This document shows, piece after piece, positions 1 to 10,534 of a stretch of 64,000 nucleotides of DNA (positions are counted from its first letter, which is position 1; the number at the start of each line of letters is the position of its first letter). Position numbers and translations under genes: made by a program. Under the pieces are notes generated by a model, which was not told the origin of the DNA, did not search any database, and saw only the letters and a program-made list of their open reading frames with translations. This DNA comes from Myxococcales bacterium (lineage in GTDB: Bacteria > Myxococcota_A > Polyangia > Polyangiales > Polyangiaceae). The DNA is taken from the NCBI GenBank assembly GCA_016720545.1, contig JADKKK010000006.1, positions 365,501 to 429,500 on the forward strand. Direction: 5' to 3'.

Positions 1-678
1 GGGCAGGGCGACGAGCAGCGCGTCGACCGAGGTGCTGTGGAGCTCGAAGGGGTGAGGCTCGCCGCCCGCCCGGCGCCAGGAGCCACGCACGTACAGGGTG
101 GCGCGCGTCGTGTCGACGTTGGGGAACGTCGCCGTGTACGGCGAAGGCCCGCGCCCCCGGCGATCACGAGGTGACGTGGCAGGTAGCGCGCCTCGGGAAG
201 CGCGTCTCGCCGGCGACGATGTCCCCATCGGCGGCCGTGAGGTCGGTGAGCGTGGCGCGCGCGAGGCTCGACGGATCGACGGCCTGCGAGTGGCCCGCGT
301 GCGCGACGCCGAGGAGGGCCGTGGCGAGCCGCGACGCCGCGCGCTCGCCTGCAGAACGCCACACGTCACCGCCGGGCCCGAGGCAGTCGACGAGCGACGC
401 GCTCGTGTCGACCACGAAGCCTCGGTCGACGCGCACCTCGTAGCCGAGGTTGCTCGTGACCATGAAGGCCCCCGGTGGGCCCGCGGGAGCGGGCGCCGTG
501 CCCGAGCGATCCCAGCGAAGCACGTACCGCGCCGACGCCGCCGTGAGGCCAGGGGGGACTCGGCCTTCGCGGGCAGACGGCGCCACGCCGAGAGCCACGC
601 AGCGGCCAGGCCCACCGCGCACAGCGAGGCGAACGCGAGCAGCGCTACCCGCGCGCGGCTGAGCCTCGGCGAAGACAT
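1..678 (-). CDS. Hypothetical membrane-anchored protein (incomplete, frameshifted)
   Basis: The protein runs off the left edge of the window, so its C-terminus is missing. From the ATG the frame begins MSSPRLSRARVALLAFASL, a basic start followed by one hydrophobic helix, so it is probably exported or membrane anchored. The frame changes near position 550, at a run of six G, and again near 155. Between these points it encodes a plausible soluble domain containing VLRWDRSG, TSNLGYEVRVDRGFVVDTS and LTDLTAADGDIVAGETRF. After the second shift it continues with TATFPNVDTTRATLYVRGSW. I recognise no family. It starts 56 bp after the stop of the phosphatidyltransferase upstream and may be cotranscribed with it. 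The shifts may be sequencing errors. Confidence 0.5.
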   Translation of the reverse strand, partial: MSSPRLSRARVALLAFASLCAVGLAAAWLSAWRRLPAKAESPLASRRRRRGTCFAGIARARRPLPRAHRGPSWSRATSATRCASTEASWSTRARRSSTASGPAVTCGVLQASARRRGSPRPSSASRTRATRRPSIRRASRAPRSPTSRPPMGTSSPARRASRGALPATSPRDRRGRGPSPYTATFPNVDTTRATLYVRGSWRRAGGEPHPFELHSTSVDALLVALP

Positions 679-734
679 CGTTGGAGACTACGTGGTCGCC
701 GGGCACGGAAACGATCATCGCGCGATGACTTTTG

Positions 735-1286
735 TCACGGCCCCTCTCGCCGCCGGGCGCTGAGGGCGCGCGCCCAGTAGCTCGTGGCCGCCGCGAGGCC
801 GACCACCGCGGTGGACCAGAGACCGATCTGACGCGCGCGCCGCGCCCACCAGGACGGCGAAGACGGTCACAAACTGCAGCGTTGTCGCAAACTTGCCCAG
901 GAGATTGGCCCGGTCGTCGAGCTTGCGCCGCCGGGCGGCTGGGCTCGCGAGCACCCACAGCACGAGGGGCAGCTCGCCCACCTCGCGCGCGCCGAGGAGC
1001 GCCACCGCGGCGAGCGACAGGTCGCCGCGCGCGACCAGCGTGGCGAGCACGGCACCTGCAAAGAGCTTGTCGGTCAGGCCGTCGACGACCGCGCCGGCAG
1101 GGGTGGCCAGCTTCTGACGACGCGCGAGCCAGCCGTCAGGACGTCGGAGAGCCCCGCCGCGGCGAGCACGCACACGCTGGCCCACGGGGAGCCCACCGCG
1201 AACGGGAAGAGCGCGGCGAGCGGCACGCGCAGCCAGCTCACGAGGGTGGGGCCGTTCACGAGATCGCGCGCGCGGTACTTGCCCAC
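735..1286 (-). CDS. CDP-alcohol phosphatidyltransferase family protein (frameshifted)
   Basis: This is an integral membrane enzyme that moves a phosphatidyl group from a CDP-alcohol to a second alcohol in phospholipid synthesis. The family signature D-G-x2-A-R-x8-G-x3-D-x3-D is complete: DGWLARR, then G, VVDGLTD. It follows a first helix containing VSWLRVPLAALFPF. Downstream come hydrophobic segments AVALLGAREVGELPLVLWVL and FATTLQFVTVFAVLVG. The frame breaks near 1140, just before the signature, and near 835. The last frame ends SYWARALSARRREGP. A GTG start (VGKYRARDLVNGP) is chosen because it begins the conserved region. At about 180 residues it is close to PgsA size, but the substrate cannot be told from sequence. 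Confidence 0.65.
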
Positions 1287-1552
1287 AGCGCGAGTGTAGC
1301 CCTGAGGATTCCGAGCGCGCGTAGGGGATTCGCGGCGGGGTTCACAGGGCGAGCGACTCGCCTGTTCCCGCGCGACGCGGCGCGGGGTTCGCGTAGACTC
1401 GGCGCCCAGCGCGGCGAGCCAAGCGAGGGAGGCGACCATGCACCGGCGAGTGAGCACCGAAGGGGCGAACGATGGTCGGTGGGGTGCCCGAGCCGACGGC
1501 GAGGTGTCATGAACGAACAGGAAGAGCTCGCGGCCCTGCGCACGAGGACGCC

Positions 1553-3163
1553 ATGACCTCCAGGCTCTCCGTGAGGGGCCTCCGCCGCTCGTACGGCGCG
1601 ACCCGCGCGCTCGCGGGGGTCGCCCTCGAGGTGGCCCCGGGCAGCGTCCACGCCGTGCTCGGCGAGAACGGCGCGGGCAAGAGCACCCTCATGAAGATCC
1701 TCGCGGGCGGCGAGACGGCCGACGCCGGCGAGGTGCGCCTCGACGGAAACGTCTTTCTCCCCGGTGGCGCGGCGGAGGCGCAGCGGCTCGGCGTCGCGCT
1801 CGTGAGCCAAGAGCGCGCGCTGTGCCCGCACCTCACGGTGGCCGAGAACATCGCGCTCGGCGTCGAGCCGCGCCTGCGCGGGGCGCTGCCCCTGCTCGAT
1901 CGCGCGCGCATGCCCCGGCGAGGCGGAGGCGAGGCTCGCGGAGGTGCTCGGGGAGACCGGCCGCATCCCCGTCGACGCGCTCGCGGCGGATCTGCCGATC
2001 GCCGAGCAGCAGCTCGTCGAGATCGCGCGGGCGCTCTCGCGCGGCGGCGCCGGACCGAGCGCAGCGGCGGTCGCGCGCTGCAAGGTGCTCATCCTCGACG
2101 AGCCAACGAGCAGCCTCGGACGCGAGGACGCGGCGCGCCTCTTCGCGCTGGCTCGTCGCCTCCGCGGCGAGGGCGCATCGATCCTGTATGTCTCTCATTT
2201 TCTTGAAGAAATTATCGCACTCGCCGACCACTACACGGTCCTCCGCGACGGGCCACGGTGCCACGGGCGCAGTCGCCAGGACGACGACGGCGGAGCTCGT
2301 GACCGCGATGGCCGGGCGCCGGGTCGACCAGCTCTTCGTGAGGAGCGCCCGCGCGCGGGCGAGGGCTCGAGGTCGAGGGGCTCGCGTCCGCTCCAGAGCC
2401 CCCTCGCGGCGAGCTTCACGCTGCGGCGGGGTGAGGTCCTCGGGATCGCCGGGCTCATGGGCGCGGGGCGCACCGAGCTGCTCCGCGCGCTCTTCGGCCT
2501 CAACGCGCGCACCGCGGGGAGCGTGCGCCTGGGCGGCCGCGCCCTTGGCCACGCGACGCCGTCGGAGTGCCTCGCGGCGGGGGTGGGCCTCCTCAGCGAA
2601 GACCGCCAGGGCGAGGGCCTGCTGCTGTCACGGTCGATCGCCGAGAACGTCACGCTCTCCAAGCTCGACGGGCTCGGGCTGAAGCCCGGGGCTGGCTCAG
2701 AAGCTGAGCTCCGCGCTCGGCCTCGTGGCCCCGGCGCGCGCCGACGCTGTGACCGAGCGCCTGATCGAGCGGCTCGAGATCAAGTGCCGAGGGCCGCGCC
2801 AAGCTGTCGGTGAGCTCTCCGGCGGCAACCAGCAGAAGGTCGCACTCGCGCGCCTCTTGCACCACGACGTGGAGGTCCTCTTGCTCGACGAGCCCACCCG
2901 CGGCATCGACGTCGGCAGCCGCGCGCGCGTCTACGCGCTCATCAAACGAAGCTCGCCCTGGCTGGCAGGGCCGTCGTGCTGTGTTTCGAGCTACCTCCCT
3001 GAGCTGCTCGGCGTGTGCGACCGCATCGCGGTCATGTGCCGCGGGCGCCTCGGCCCGCGAGGCCCGCGGAGGCGTGAGCGAGCGCGCTGCTCGAGGCCGC
3101 GCTGGGAGCCACGCCCGACGCCGCGCAAGACCCGCACGAGACGCCGAACAGGGGGCCGCGTGA
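1553..3163 (+). CDS. Sugar ABC transporter, double ATP-binding subunit (RbsA/MglA type, frameshifted)
   Basis: This is the cytoplasmic ATPase of a CUT2-type carbohydrate importer, with two nucleotide-binding domains in one chain. Domain 1 has Walker A GENGAGKST and Walker B LILDEPTSSLG. Domain 2 has the typical degenerate GAGRTELLRALFG in place of Walker A, then the signature LSGGNQQK and Walker B LLLDEPTRGIDVGSRARV. Frame changes near 1915, 2260, 2360, 2690 and 2960 to 3060 split the frame, but order and length (about 535 residues) match the family. The start ATG overlaps the TGA of a 15-codon upstream frame. The stop overlaps the GTG of the permease gene, so the two are translationally coupled. 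No periplasmic binding protein gene lies nearby, so the substrate is unknown. Confidence 0.75.
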
Positions 3164-4112
3164 GCCGCGCGAGCGCGCCTTGGCGAGCCGCGTGGTTCGC
3201 GCCGCTCGTGGCGCTGGTCGTCCTCGGCGTGGCGCTCAGCCTCGCGCGGCCGGACACCTTCGCGAGCCCCCAGAACCTCGCGACCATGGCGCGCCAGACC
3301 GTGGTGGTGGGCATCGCGGCCGTGGGGATGACGCTCGTCATCGTGCACGGCGGGATCGATCTCTCGGTCGGCTCGACCGTGGCCCTCACGACCGTGGTCA
3401 TCGCCTCGGCGCTGAGGGCGGGCGCGGGCCCCTTCACCGCGGCCCTCGCGGGCATCGCCACCGCGACCACCGCCGGGCTCGCGAACGGCCTGATGGTGGC
3501 GCGCCTGCGCCTCCCTCCTTTCATCGTCACGCTCGGCACGATGAGCGTCCTCCGCGGGCTCGCGAAGGGCTCGCCCACGAGCAGAAGATCGACGCGGACC
3601 CGCGCGGCCTCGACGCGCTCCTCACGCCGGGCTCGGGGGTGTTCGCGATCGTGCCCGCGGGGGTGTTCGTCGCCCTGCTCGTCGCGGCCCTCGCGGGGAT
3701 CGCGCTCGGGTACACGCGCGGGGGTCGCCACGTGTACGCGGTGGGCTCGAGCGAGGCGACCGCCCGGCTCGCGGGCATCGAGGTCGAGCGTGTGCGCGTG
3801 CTCGTGTACATGCTCGCCGGCGCGCTGCTCGGGCTCGCGGGCCTCATGGAGTTCTCCACGCTCACCGTGGGCGATCCCACAGACTCGGTGGGGCTCGAGC
3901 TCGAGGTCATCGCCGCCGTCGTCATCGGAGGCGCTTCGCTCTCGGGCGGTCAGGGGAGCATCTCGGGCTCGCTCGTCGGGGCCTTCTTGATGACCACGAT
4001 CAAGACCGGCTGCACGCACCTCGGCCTGTCGAACTGGGTGCAGGAGATCGTGACGGGCGTCATCATCGTGGTCGCGGTGGCGACCGATCGCGTGCGCCGG
4101 CCGCGGTCGTAG
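3160..4112 (+). CDS. Sugar ABC transporter permease (RbsC type, one frameshift)
   Basis: This is the membrane subunit paired with the preceding ATPase. It has the family hallmarks: an N-terminal helix (APLVALVVLGVALSLARP), the block VVVGIAAVGMTLVIVHGGID followed by LSVGSTVAL, then LRLPPFIVTLGTMSVLRGLA, and the C-terminal block GRHVYAVGSSEATARLAGI, VIGGASLSGGQGSISGSLVG and WVQEIVTGVIIVVAVATDR. One frame change near 3570 joins LAKG to LAHEQKIDADPRG. The joined product is about 317 residues, normal for the family. GTG is taken as start because it overlaps the upstream stop. Confidence 0.8.
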
Positions 4113-4462
4113 GCCGCAGACGGCAGCGGCTCGGCGGCCTCCGCCGGTTCTGCCTCGCCTCTCGCGCGAGCTGCTGCTCTCGAGTCCGCCCTCCGGCGTC
4201 CTCGTACCTCTGCTGCGCCGCCGCCGCGCCGGCCTGGCGGTCGGCCTCGGCCTTCTGTTTCATCCGGGCCAAGCCCACCTTGCGGAACTCGTCGATGCAC
4301 TAGTCGTCGGTTTCAGCTGTCCCGGCCTCGTTTCCACGGCGTGCGGGGGGGCGGGCCCCGCCGTGACCGTGGTCCCACTGCGTCAACCCTCTCCACTACC
4401 CGTCGGGGACGCTTCTGGGACCAGATTCTCGCGATATCCCCGTTCGCGATGCGCATCATGGG
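4113..4462. other. Intergenic region with no clear gene
   Basis: This gap separates the stops of the plus-strand permease gene and the minus-strand leucine-rich-repeat gene. A minus-strand frame between about 4300 and 4140 (FRKVGLARMKQKAEADRQAG) has a helical, charged composition but no start context and no family I recognise. I see no strong hairpin. Confidence 0.4.
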
Positions 4463-6575
4463 CTAGCCAAGAGCGCGGCGTCGTTGTCGCATGACGACGT
4501 CGATTTGCGCATCGGTGTGGGAGTAGTGCCGCCTATTTTCCGCTCTTTCTCGAAAGTCGGGCAGGGTTCCGAGCGCCCTGGGGGGGTCGAGCGCGCGAAA
4601 GGGGCGGGGGGCGCGTCGGGCGCCGGCCGGGGGCGCGGGGCCGCGCGGGCGGCGGCGTCCGGGGGCGGGAGAGGCGCCCCCCCCCCTCGGCCCGGGGGGG
4701 GGGCTCCCCGGGGGGGGGGAAAGGGGGCGGGGAGAACGGGGGGGGGGGGGGGGGCGGCGGCTTTTCCGGCTTTCCGGGGCGGCGGGGGGGGGGGGGGGAG
4801 GGGGGGGTCCCGGGGAAGGTCACGGGGGAGGGGGAAGGCGGCGGCCGGGGGGGGGGGGGGGCCGGGGGGGGGGGAAGGGGGGCCGGGGGGGGGGGGCGGG
4901 GCCCGGCGGGGCGGCCGGCGGGCGCGGAGAGGCGCCCCCGCCCCACGAGCGCGGTGCCGCGGCGCGGGGCGGACCCGCCGGCGACCACCCCGGCGAGACC
5001 GAGTGGGCCGCCGGGTAAAGGCCGAACGGGGCGCGGCGACGACCGAAAGGGTCGCGGGCCGACCCCTACCAGGGCAGAGTAGGCGCGCGCAGCAGCGCGC
5101 GCAGGCGAGGCCGCGTCCGGCCGGTCTGCACGCGCCGCGCGGCGCGGCCCCAGCGGCTGACCGTTCACGGCGCGGGAAGAGAAGGCGCGCGCGCGGGGGG
5201 AGGCGACCGGTCCGACCCGCCCGGCGCGCGCGGCGGCGACGAGAAGGGCCGGCCGCCGCCACCACCCGCCCACAAGTCGTCACGACGGAGCGCCCGGAGA
5301 GACGGGCGAGCTTGTGTGGATCGGCCGGGGCCGAAGCGAGCGCGCCGCGGGCTGGCCCGGAAAGCGCGGCGGCCGGGAACCCCCCGCCGCCGGGCCGCCT
5401 GGGGCGGAACGCGGTCGCGGCGGGCCGGGCCGCGAGCACGCCCCGGGTGCACGACCCGGGCCACAGAAGCCGGCCGGCCACGCCCGACGGTTCTCCGTCG
5501 CGAGGTCCGCGCGGGCGGCCCGAGAGCGCGCGCCGGCGGCAAGGGACGCCGCTGGCTCCCGCGCCGCGCCGGGGAGCGCGAGGAAGCCGCGCGCCGACCG
5601 AAGAGTCCCGCGCACAACAAGACCCCGGCGCGCGCCCCCGCCGGACAAAGGAGGAGCCGCGAAGTCCCGCGAGCGCCGGCGAAGCGCGAGGAAGGCGGGG
5701 CCCGACCCCGCACCGCGGCCAACCGGCACAGCCCGTCCGCCGCGCCGACCGCACGAAACCCCCCCCAGGGGGGGCCACGGGAACGCCGCCCGGGGGGGGA
5801 CCGCCCCGCCGGGGGGCGAGTCGAAGCGCGCAACAACAACCGGGAGAGACGCGGTCCGAAGGGCCCGCGGAACCGCAGACCACGCAACCCCTACGGCGTG
5901 GCGCTCGGCGGCGAACTCCCACCGCGAGGGGATGGGGCGGGTCCGGGCCGGGCGTCCGGGGCCCCCGGGGGGGGCTCATGGGGCCCCGGCGCCGGGCGGC
6001 CGCAAGGGCCCTTTCCCCCGACGCACGAATCCTCGGGGTGATCCAAAGATTTTTGGCCGTGAAGATTCCCGTCGTCGACCACGTCCCCGAATCCGAACAA
6101 CTCCAATTCAGAAGGTCTGCAATGAAGGCCAGGTTCGGAATTGGCGCGCACTTGTCAACGCCAAGCATTCGAATTCCACGATCGCCTTGACCAGGGAGGC
6201 CTTGCCGCACGTGTCCATCTGCACTGCGGAGGCTGCTTCCGTCGTTGACTTCGACTCGTGTGAGCGACCTTAGGTTGTGGAGTTCGAGCCGCACCAGGCT
6301 TCGCGGGGCCTTCTCAATGCCTTCGATGCCGATCAGGTTTCCCAGCGTGAAGTCGAGAGGTCTCGATGTCTGCGGCCACGGAAAGTCAACCAGACTCTTT
6401 GCCTTGAAGCTGAAGAGGCACAGATGCCGAAGACGTTTAGCTTCCGAAAGGTGGAGGTCGGGATGCCAGTTTCCGCAGAAGTACTCAAGAGAAGGCAGTC
6501 GCGCGAGGTCCGGAGGAGTGCCCCCTTGCCGACGAAACTGCAGACGCTTCAGCGCTGGGTGCCGATAGATCGGGG
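4463..6575 (-). pseudogene. Leucine-rich-repeat protein gene interrupted by an insertion sequence
   Basis: On the minus strand, 6575 to about 6240 encodes regular leucine-rich motifs: LKRLQFRR, LARLPSLEYFCGNWHPDLHL, AKRLRHLCLFSF and SLVRLELHNLRSLTRVEV. After a shift near 6215 and another near 6110 it continues FRTLPSLQTF and LELFGFGDVVDDGNL. It resumes beyond the inserted element with NRRHYSHTDAQIDVVM and ends RQRRRALG-stop at 4463. A final short block with HYSHT is what I would expect at the end of small LRR proteins, some of which sit beside rhs genes as candidate immunity proteins. Its place just downstream of an orphan rhs core supports that role, which remains inference. The 5' end is lost at the junction with the core fragment. 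Confidence 0.5.
4541..6050 (+). mobile_element. Degenerate, G-rich copy of the ISL3-family element found at 29990-31584
   Basis: The first 40 bases (CGCTCTTTCTCGAAAGTCGG and following) match the left end of the intact element. Colinear islands follow along the whole length: GCCGACCCC...CAGAGTAGGCGC (near 5060), GGCTGACCGTTCAC (near 5155), GTGTGGATCGGCC (near 5313) and GACCACGCA (near 5880). Between islands most bases that differ are replaced by G or C, with runs of up to 17 G between 4680 and 4910. No transposase reading frame survives. Flanks CTATTTTC on the left and ATTTTTGG on the right could be a damaged 8-bp target duplication. Poly-G substitution of this kind looks like base-calling or consensus failure in a repeat more than natural decay. 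Confidence 0.7.
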
Positions 6576-6577
6576 AC

Positions 6578-7397
6578 CTTGCCGAAGGGATCGTATTCGA
6601 GGGCCTGCGCGACCACGCCCGAAAACACGTCCACCACGAAGCGCACGCTGCCGCGCTCGTCCTTCAAGAGCGCGTAGCTGGCGCCGCCGCGCTGGAGCAC
6701 ATCGGGACCCAGCTCGCCGCGGGTGTACACGTACCGCGTGAGCACGTTGCCTGTCGCGTCCACCTCCGCCGCGGGTTGCAGCGCGTTCCGGTACAGGAAT
6801 CGATTCTCTGTCGTGCCGTTTCGTCGCTTCGTGATGCGACGGCCGTACGCGTCCAGATCGTAGTCGACGCGGATGCCGCCGGGCAGCTCCGCCGAGTGAG
6901 GTGTCCGCGCCCGTCGAGCCGTAGCGGGTGAGACTCGCGCCCTCGGTCTTGGTCAGCCGCTCGCCCTTCCCCGTGTACGTGTAGGTTGCACCCGCGCTCG
7001 ACGTCACCCGATCGCGGGCTCCACCGTGATTCCGCTGTCGGTACGGTTTCCGTTCCCGTCGTACGTGTACGCGTGCGTGGTCGCCCCGTTCCGCGTCACA
7101 CGCGACAGGCGACCGCGCAGATCGTAGGCAACCCTGTACGTCACGCCGTTCTCGCGCTTCTCTTCGAGGCGACCGAGGGCGTCGTAGGCCATCGCGAGAT
7201 CGAGGACCGTGCCCGCGGCGCTGCGCGCTTGGTACGTGGCGAGGCTTCCCGTGCGCCGTGTACCCAAGCTCGCACTCGCGAGTCCCACGCTCAGGCTCGC
7301 GAGGCGGCCGCTCGCGGGCTCTCGGGTGAGGAAGGTCGTGCCCGCCCGCCTCAAGAGACCGTCCGCGTCGTATCCATACGATACCGCGTTGCCCGCG
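6578..7397 (-). pseudogene. Orphan rhs core fragment (YD repeats, no tip)
   Basis: This stretch is nearly identical to the C-terminal YD-repeat part of the two rhs genes upstream. Shared blocks include AVSYGYDADGLL, GTVLDLAMAYDALGRLEEKR, HAYTYDGNGNRTDSGITV, LTRYVYTRGELGPDVL and ALEYDPFGKV. It begins abruptly inside the core and stops abruptly after DPFGKV, where the leucine-rich-repeat sequence starts. It therefore lacks both a start and the terminal core motif. Frames break near 7005, 6900 and 6780. It is best read as a leftover core from recombination within the array, the kind of unit from which displaced Rhs tips are recruited. Confidence 0.75.
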
Positions 7398-7452
7398 CCG
7401 AGATTCGCAAGCTCCTGCAACGACGGGCGGATCGGGTAACGCCTCGTGGGCG

Positions 7453-7934
7453 TCAGAACCACCTCCCGGCGCGCCACTCCTGCACCCAGCGTCGCACGTG
7501 GGTGTCGTGTGTGCGCATCGCGCAGCGCTCCACGACCGCGACGGCTTCCTTCAGGTCCTCAACCACGACAGAGAGTGGCATCGTAGACGTGTGGAGCTCT
7601 TCAGCGGAGCCCGCCCCGCCCGGAGGCTCCGCGACCTGTTCGACGCCGCCGTCCAGAAACGCGAGGGGGCGACTCGGAAAGGCGCGCTGACTCCCGTCCG
7701 GAACAATATCAAGCTCGAGCATGGCGGTCTGCTCGTGCATGAGCAAGGTGAACGGCTGCCCGGCCTCGAAGCGCCAGGATAGCGCGAGGCGCTTGCTCCG
7801 AGGAGGATGGCAAAGTCCGTGGCTGTACGGAGGTCGCGCCCGGGGACATGGACAATCATGGGCGCTCCGATAACCTCCCACTGATCAGCAAGGCCTACTA
7901 AGACGCTCCGAATGTCATCATCCTTCTGGGTCAC
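7453..7934 (-). CDS. Candidate immunity protein for the second Rhs tip (frameshifted)
   Basis: The frame starts at a GTG that overlaps the TGA of one downstream frame of rhs2 (GTGTGACC), a coupling typical of toxin-immunity pairs. It reads VTQKDDDIRSVLVGLADQWE, then VIGAPMIVHVPGRDLRTATD. It shifts near 7805 and continues LSWRFEAGQPFTLLMHEQTA and VVVEDLKEAVAVVERCAMRT. The joined product is about 160 residues with no signal peptide, so it is cytoplasmic. I recognise no family, and the immunity role is inferred only from position and coupling. Confidence 0.45.
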
Positions 7935-10429
7935 ACTCCCCGAAGGACCTCCGGAGGCGGGCTTCGCGGAACGGTGAGGAATCGTTTCATGGTATCGGAA
8001 TGCGGTTCGGTATCCGCCCGAGGGGTGAGGAATCAACATGGCTCTGCCCGCCGGCACCGTCTCCCCGCCGGGCGTGTGCAAGACTCCAAGTCCCGGGGAA
8101 TGGGCACCGCGGCTGGGCCCGACAGCCCGCCCCTGGAGCTCTCGAGGAACTTCGCGGCGGCACCGTCGTCGGTCCACTGGCCCTGAGGGGTGCCAGTTCC
8201 ACGCGCAGTTCCTTGAAGGCGACCCGCGTTTTTCGGTCCAGCGCCATGTTTCTCAAAAACGTGTCCGAAGGTGGGTTTGCTCTTCGGGTTCCCCCACTTG
8301 AGGCGGCTCGCCGCCGCACCAACCCCCGCCCCGACTGCGCCAGCCGCGGCCCCCGCCGCCGCCCCTCGGCCCGCCGCGGCTCGCATCGCGCCGCAGTCAA
8401 AGTCGGTTCTTCCGGGATCGAAGGCCTCCGCGATGCCTTCGTCGACGTAGTTCTGGATCCCTCCCTCGGCGCCGGCGACCGCCGCGCCCACCAGGATGGG
8501 GACGATGAAGTTCCCGTCGGGATCCGCGTAGTTGACTGGGTCGCCCCCGGCGTACGCGTATTGGTTCTCGCCTCCCTCCAGCCCGCTCGGATCCCTCCGC
8601 GTGAAGGCGCCTGTCTCCGGGTCGTACTCGCGGGCGCCGAAGTGGGTGAGGCCCGTGTCGGCGTCGAACATCCCGCCGGCGAAGCCGAAGGGCTGAAACC
8701 CCGGGTTGCTGTCGGCGACGACCTTGCCGAAGGGATCGTATTCGAGGGCCTGCGCGACCACGCCCGTAAACACGTCCACCACGAAGCGCACGCTGCCGCG
8801 CTCGTCCTTCAAGAGCGCGTAGCTGGCGCCGCCGCGCTCGAGCACATCGGGACCCAGCTCGCCGCGGGTGTACACGTACCGCGTGAGCACGTTGCCTGTC
8901 GCGTCCACCTCCGCCGCGGGTTGCAGCGCGTTCCGGTACAGGAATCGATTCTCTGTCGTGCCGTTTCGTCGCTTCGTGATGCGACGCCCGTACGCGTCCA
9001 GATCGTAGTCGACGCGGATGCCGCCGGGCAGCTCCGCCGAGGTGAGGTGTCCGCGCCCGTCGTAGCCGTAGCGGGTGAGACTCGCGCCCTCGGTCTTGGT
9101 CAGCCGCTCGCCCTTCCCCCGTGTACGTGTAGGTTGCACCCGCCTCGACGTCACCCGATCGCGGGCGTCTACCGTGATTCCGCTGTCGGTACGGTTTCCG
9201 TTTCCGTCGTACGTACGCGTGCGTGGTTGCCCCGTTCCGCGTCACACCCGACAGGCGGCCGCGCAGATCGTAGGTAACCCTGTACGTCACGCCGTTCTCG
9301 CGCTTCTCTTCGAGGCGGCCCAGCGCGTCGTAGGCCATCGCGAGATCGAGCACCGTGCCCGCGGCGCTGCGCGCTTGGTACGTGGCGAGCTCCCCGTGCG
9401 CCGTGTACCCGAAGCTCGCACTCGCGAGTCCCACGCTCAGGCTCGCGAGGGCGCGCTCGCGGGCTCTCGGGTGAGGAAGGTCGTGCCCGCCCGCGTCAAG
9501 AGGCCGTCCGCGTCGTATCCATACGATACCGCGTTGCCCGAGGCGCTCTCCGTCGCCCTCCGCAACATCGTGTCGTACGTGAAGGAGACCACGCCCGGGG
9601 CGACGCCGGTCGCCGTCACCTCCCGCAGGAGCGCCCCGTCCCACCCGAACGCGAGCCCCTGCGGGCCTTGCGCCGAGCTGTTCGTCAGCGTGCGAAGCTG
9701 GCCACTCGTCGCGTCGTACGCGAACGACACCTCACCGCCCGCGTACACCAGCCGCGACGGCCGGCCCGCGCTGTCACGCGCGATGTCGGTCGCCGTCCCG
9801 TCTTCGTGGGTGATCTTCGCGAGGTCGCGATCTCCATCGTAGCCCATCGCGATCGGGCTCGCGCCCGGGGCCAGGTAGGTGGCGAGCTGCCCGTCCTTTC
9901 CGTACGTCAGCGCGTGCGCGCCCTTGCCAGGCGGTGTCACCAACGTGAGGTCGTCCATCGCGCTCCACGCGTAGGCGCTCTTCGCCCCGTCGGTGTGCAC
10001 GAACGCTGTCGCGCGGAGCGCCCCGTCGCGCTCGATCCCTACGCGCCGCCCGAGGGTGTCTTCCACGCTCGCGAGGGCTCCCGCGGCGCCGTACGCGAAC
10101 GTCGTGCGGCGCGTGCCCGTGGTCGCCGAGGCGAGCCGGCTGCGTGCATCGTACACGCGATCCGTCGCGGGAAACCCTGGGAGCTGCGATCGCACGACTC
10201 GCCCTTCGGCGTCGAGGGTGGCCGTGAGAGTCCGGCCCCCGGGCGTTGTCGTGGTCCAGGTGCGGCTCGCGCCGTCGTACGCCATGCGCGTCACGCCGTC
10301 GGGTGTGCGAGGATCGGCGTCGCCCGCCGGGCGCATAGCGTAGAGCCTGCCGCCACCGCACGCCGCAAGCAGCAGGCTCAGGCAGAGCACCAAGACGAAC
10401 GGCAAGGAGAACGCCCAGACCCGAGACAC
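7931..10429 (-). CDS. Shortened Rhs lipoprotein with variant C-terminal tip (frameshifted)
   Basis: A GTG start gives a signal peptide (SRVWAFSLPFVLVLCLSLLL) ending in lipobox LAAC, closely related to that of the large rhs gene upstream. The large N-terminal region with NHL repeats is absent. After a short linker the chain enters the YD-repeat core at TPDGVTRMAYDGASRTW and is then nearly identical to the large rhs core up to DPDGNFIVPILVGAAVAG. The tip then diverges: LKWGNPKSKPTFGHVFEKHG, GQWTDDGAAAKFLE, and after a shift GRAMLIPHPSGGYRTAFRYH. A paired His/KHG and a final YRTAF element recall BECR-fold ribonuclease tips, which is only a guess. Indels near 9450, 9210, 9120 and 8060 relative to the other copy break the frame, and the exact stop is uncertain. 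Confidence 0.65.
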
Positions 10430-10534
10430 GGCAGTGAGGGGATCACGGCGGGTCGCGGGAGTCAACAGTGTCGCTCCGGCGACGAACGGTGTTGCTCTAC
10501 CGGTCGTGATCTCACCAAGGCTTCCATCCCAGTG

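Noticed and set aside
4140..4300. Minus-strand frame with MKQKAEADRQAGAAAAQQRY
   Set aside because: It has a coiled-coil-like composition but no start context, and it overlaps the permease end in one version.
4484..6190. Long open frames of 200-600 codons on both strands
   Set aside because: They exist only because the G/C-saturated sequence lacks A/T-containing stop codons. The residues are Arg/Gly/Pro/Ala runs and the region is a degenerate insertion sequence.
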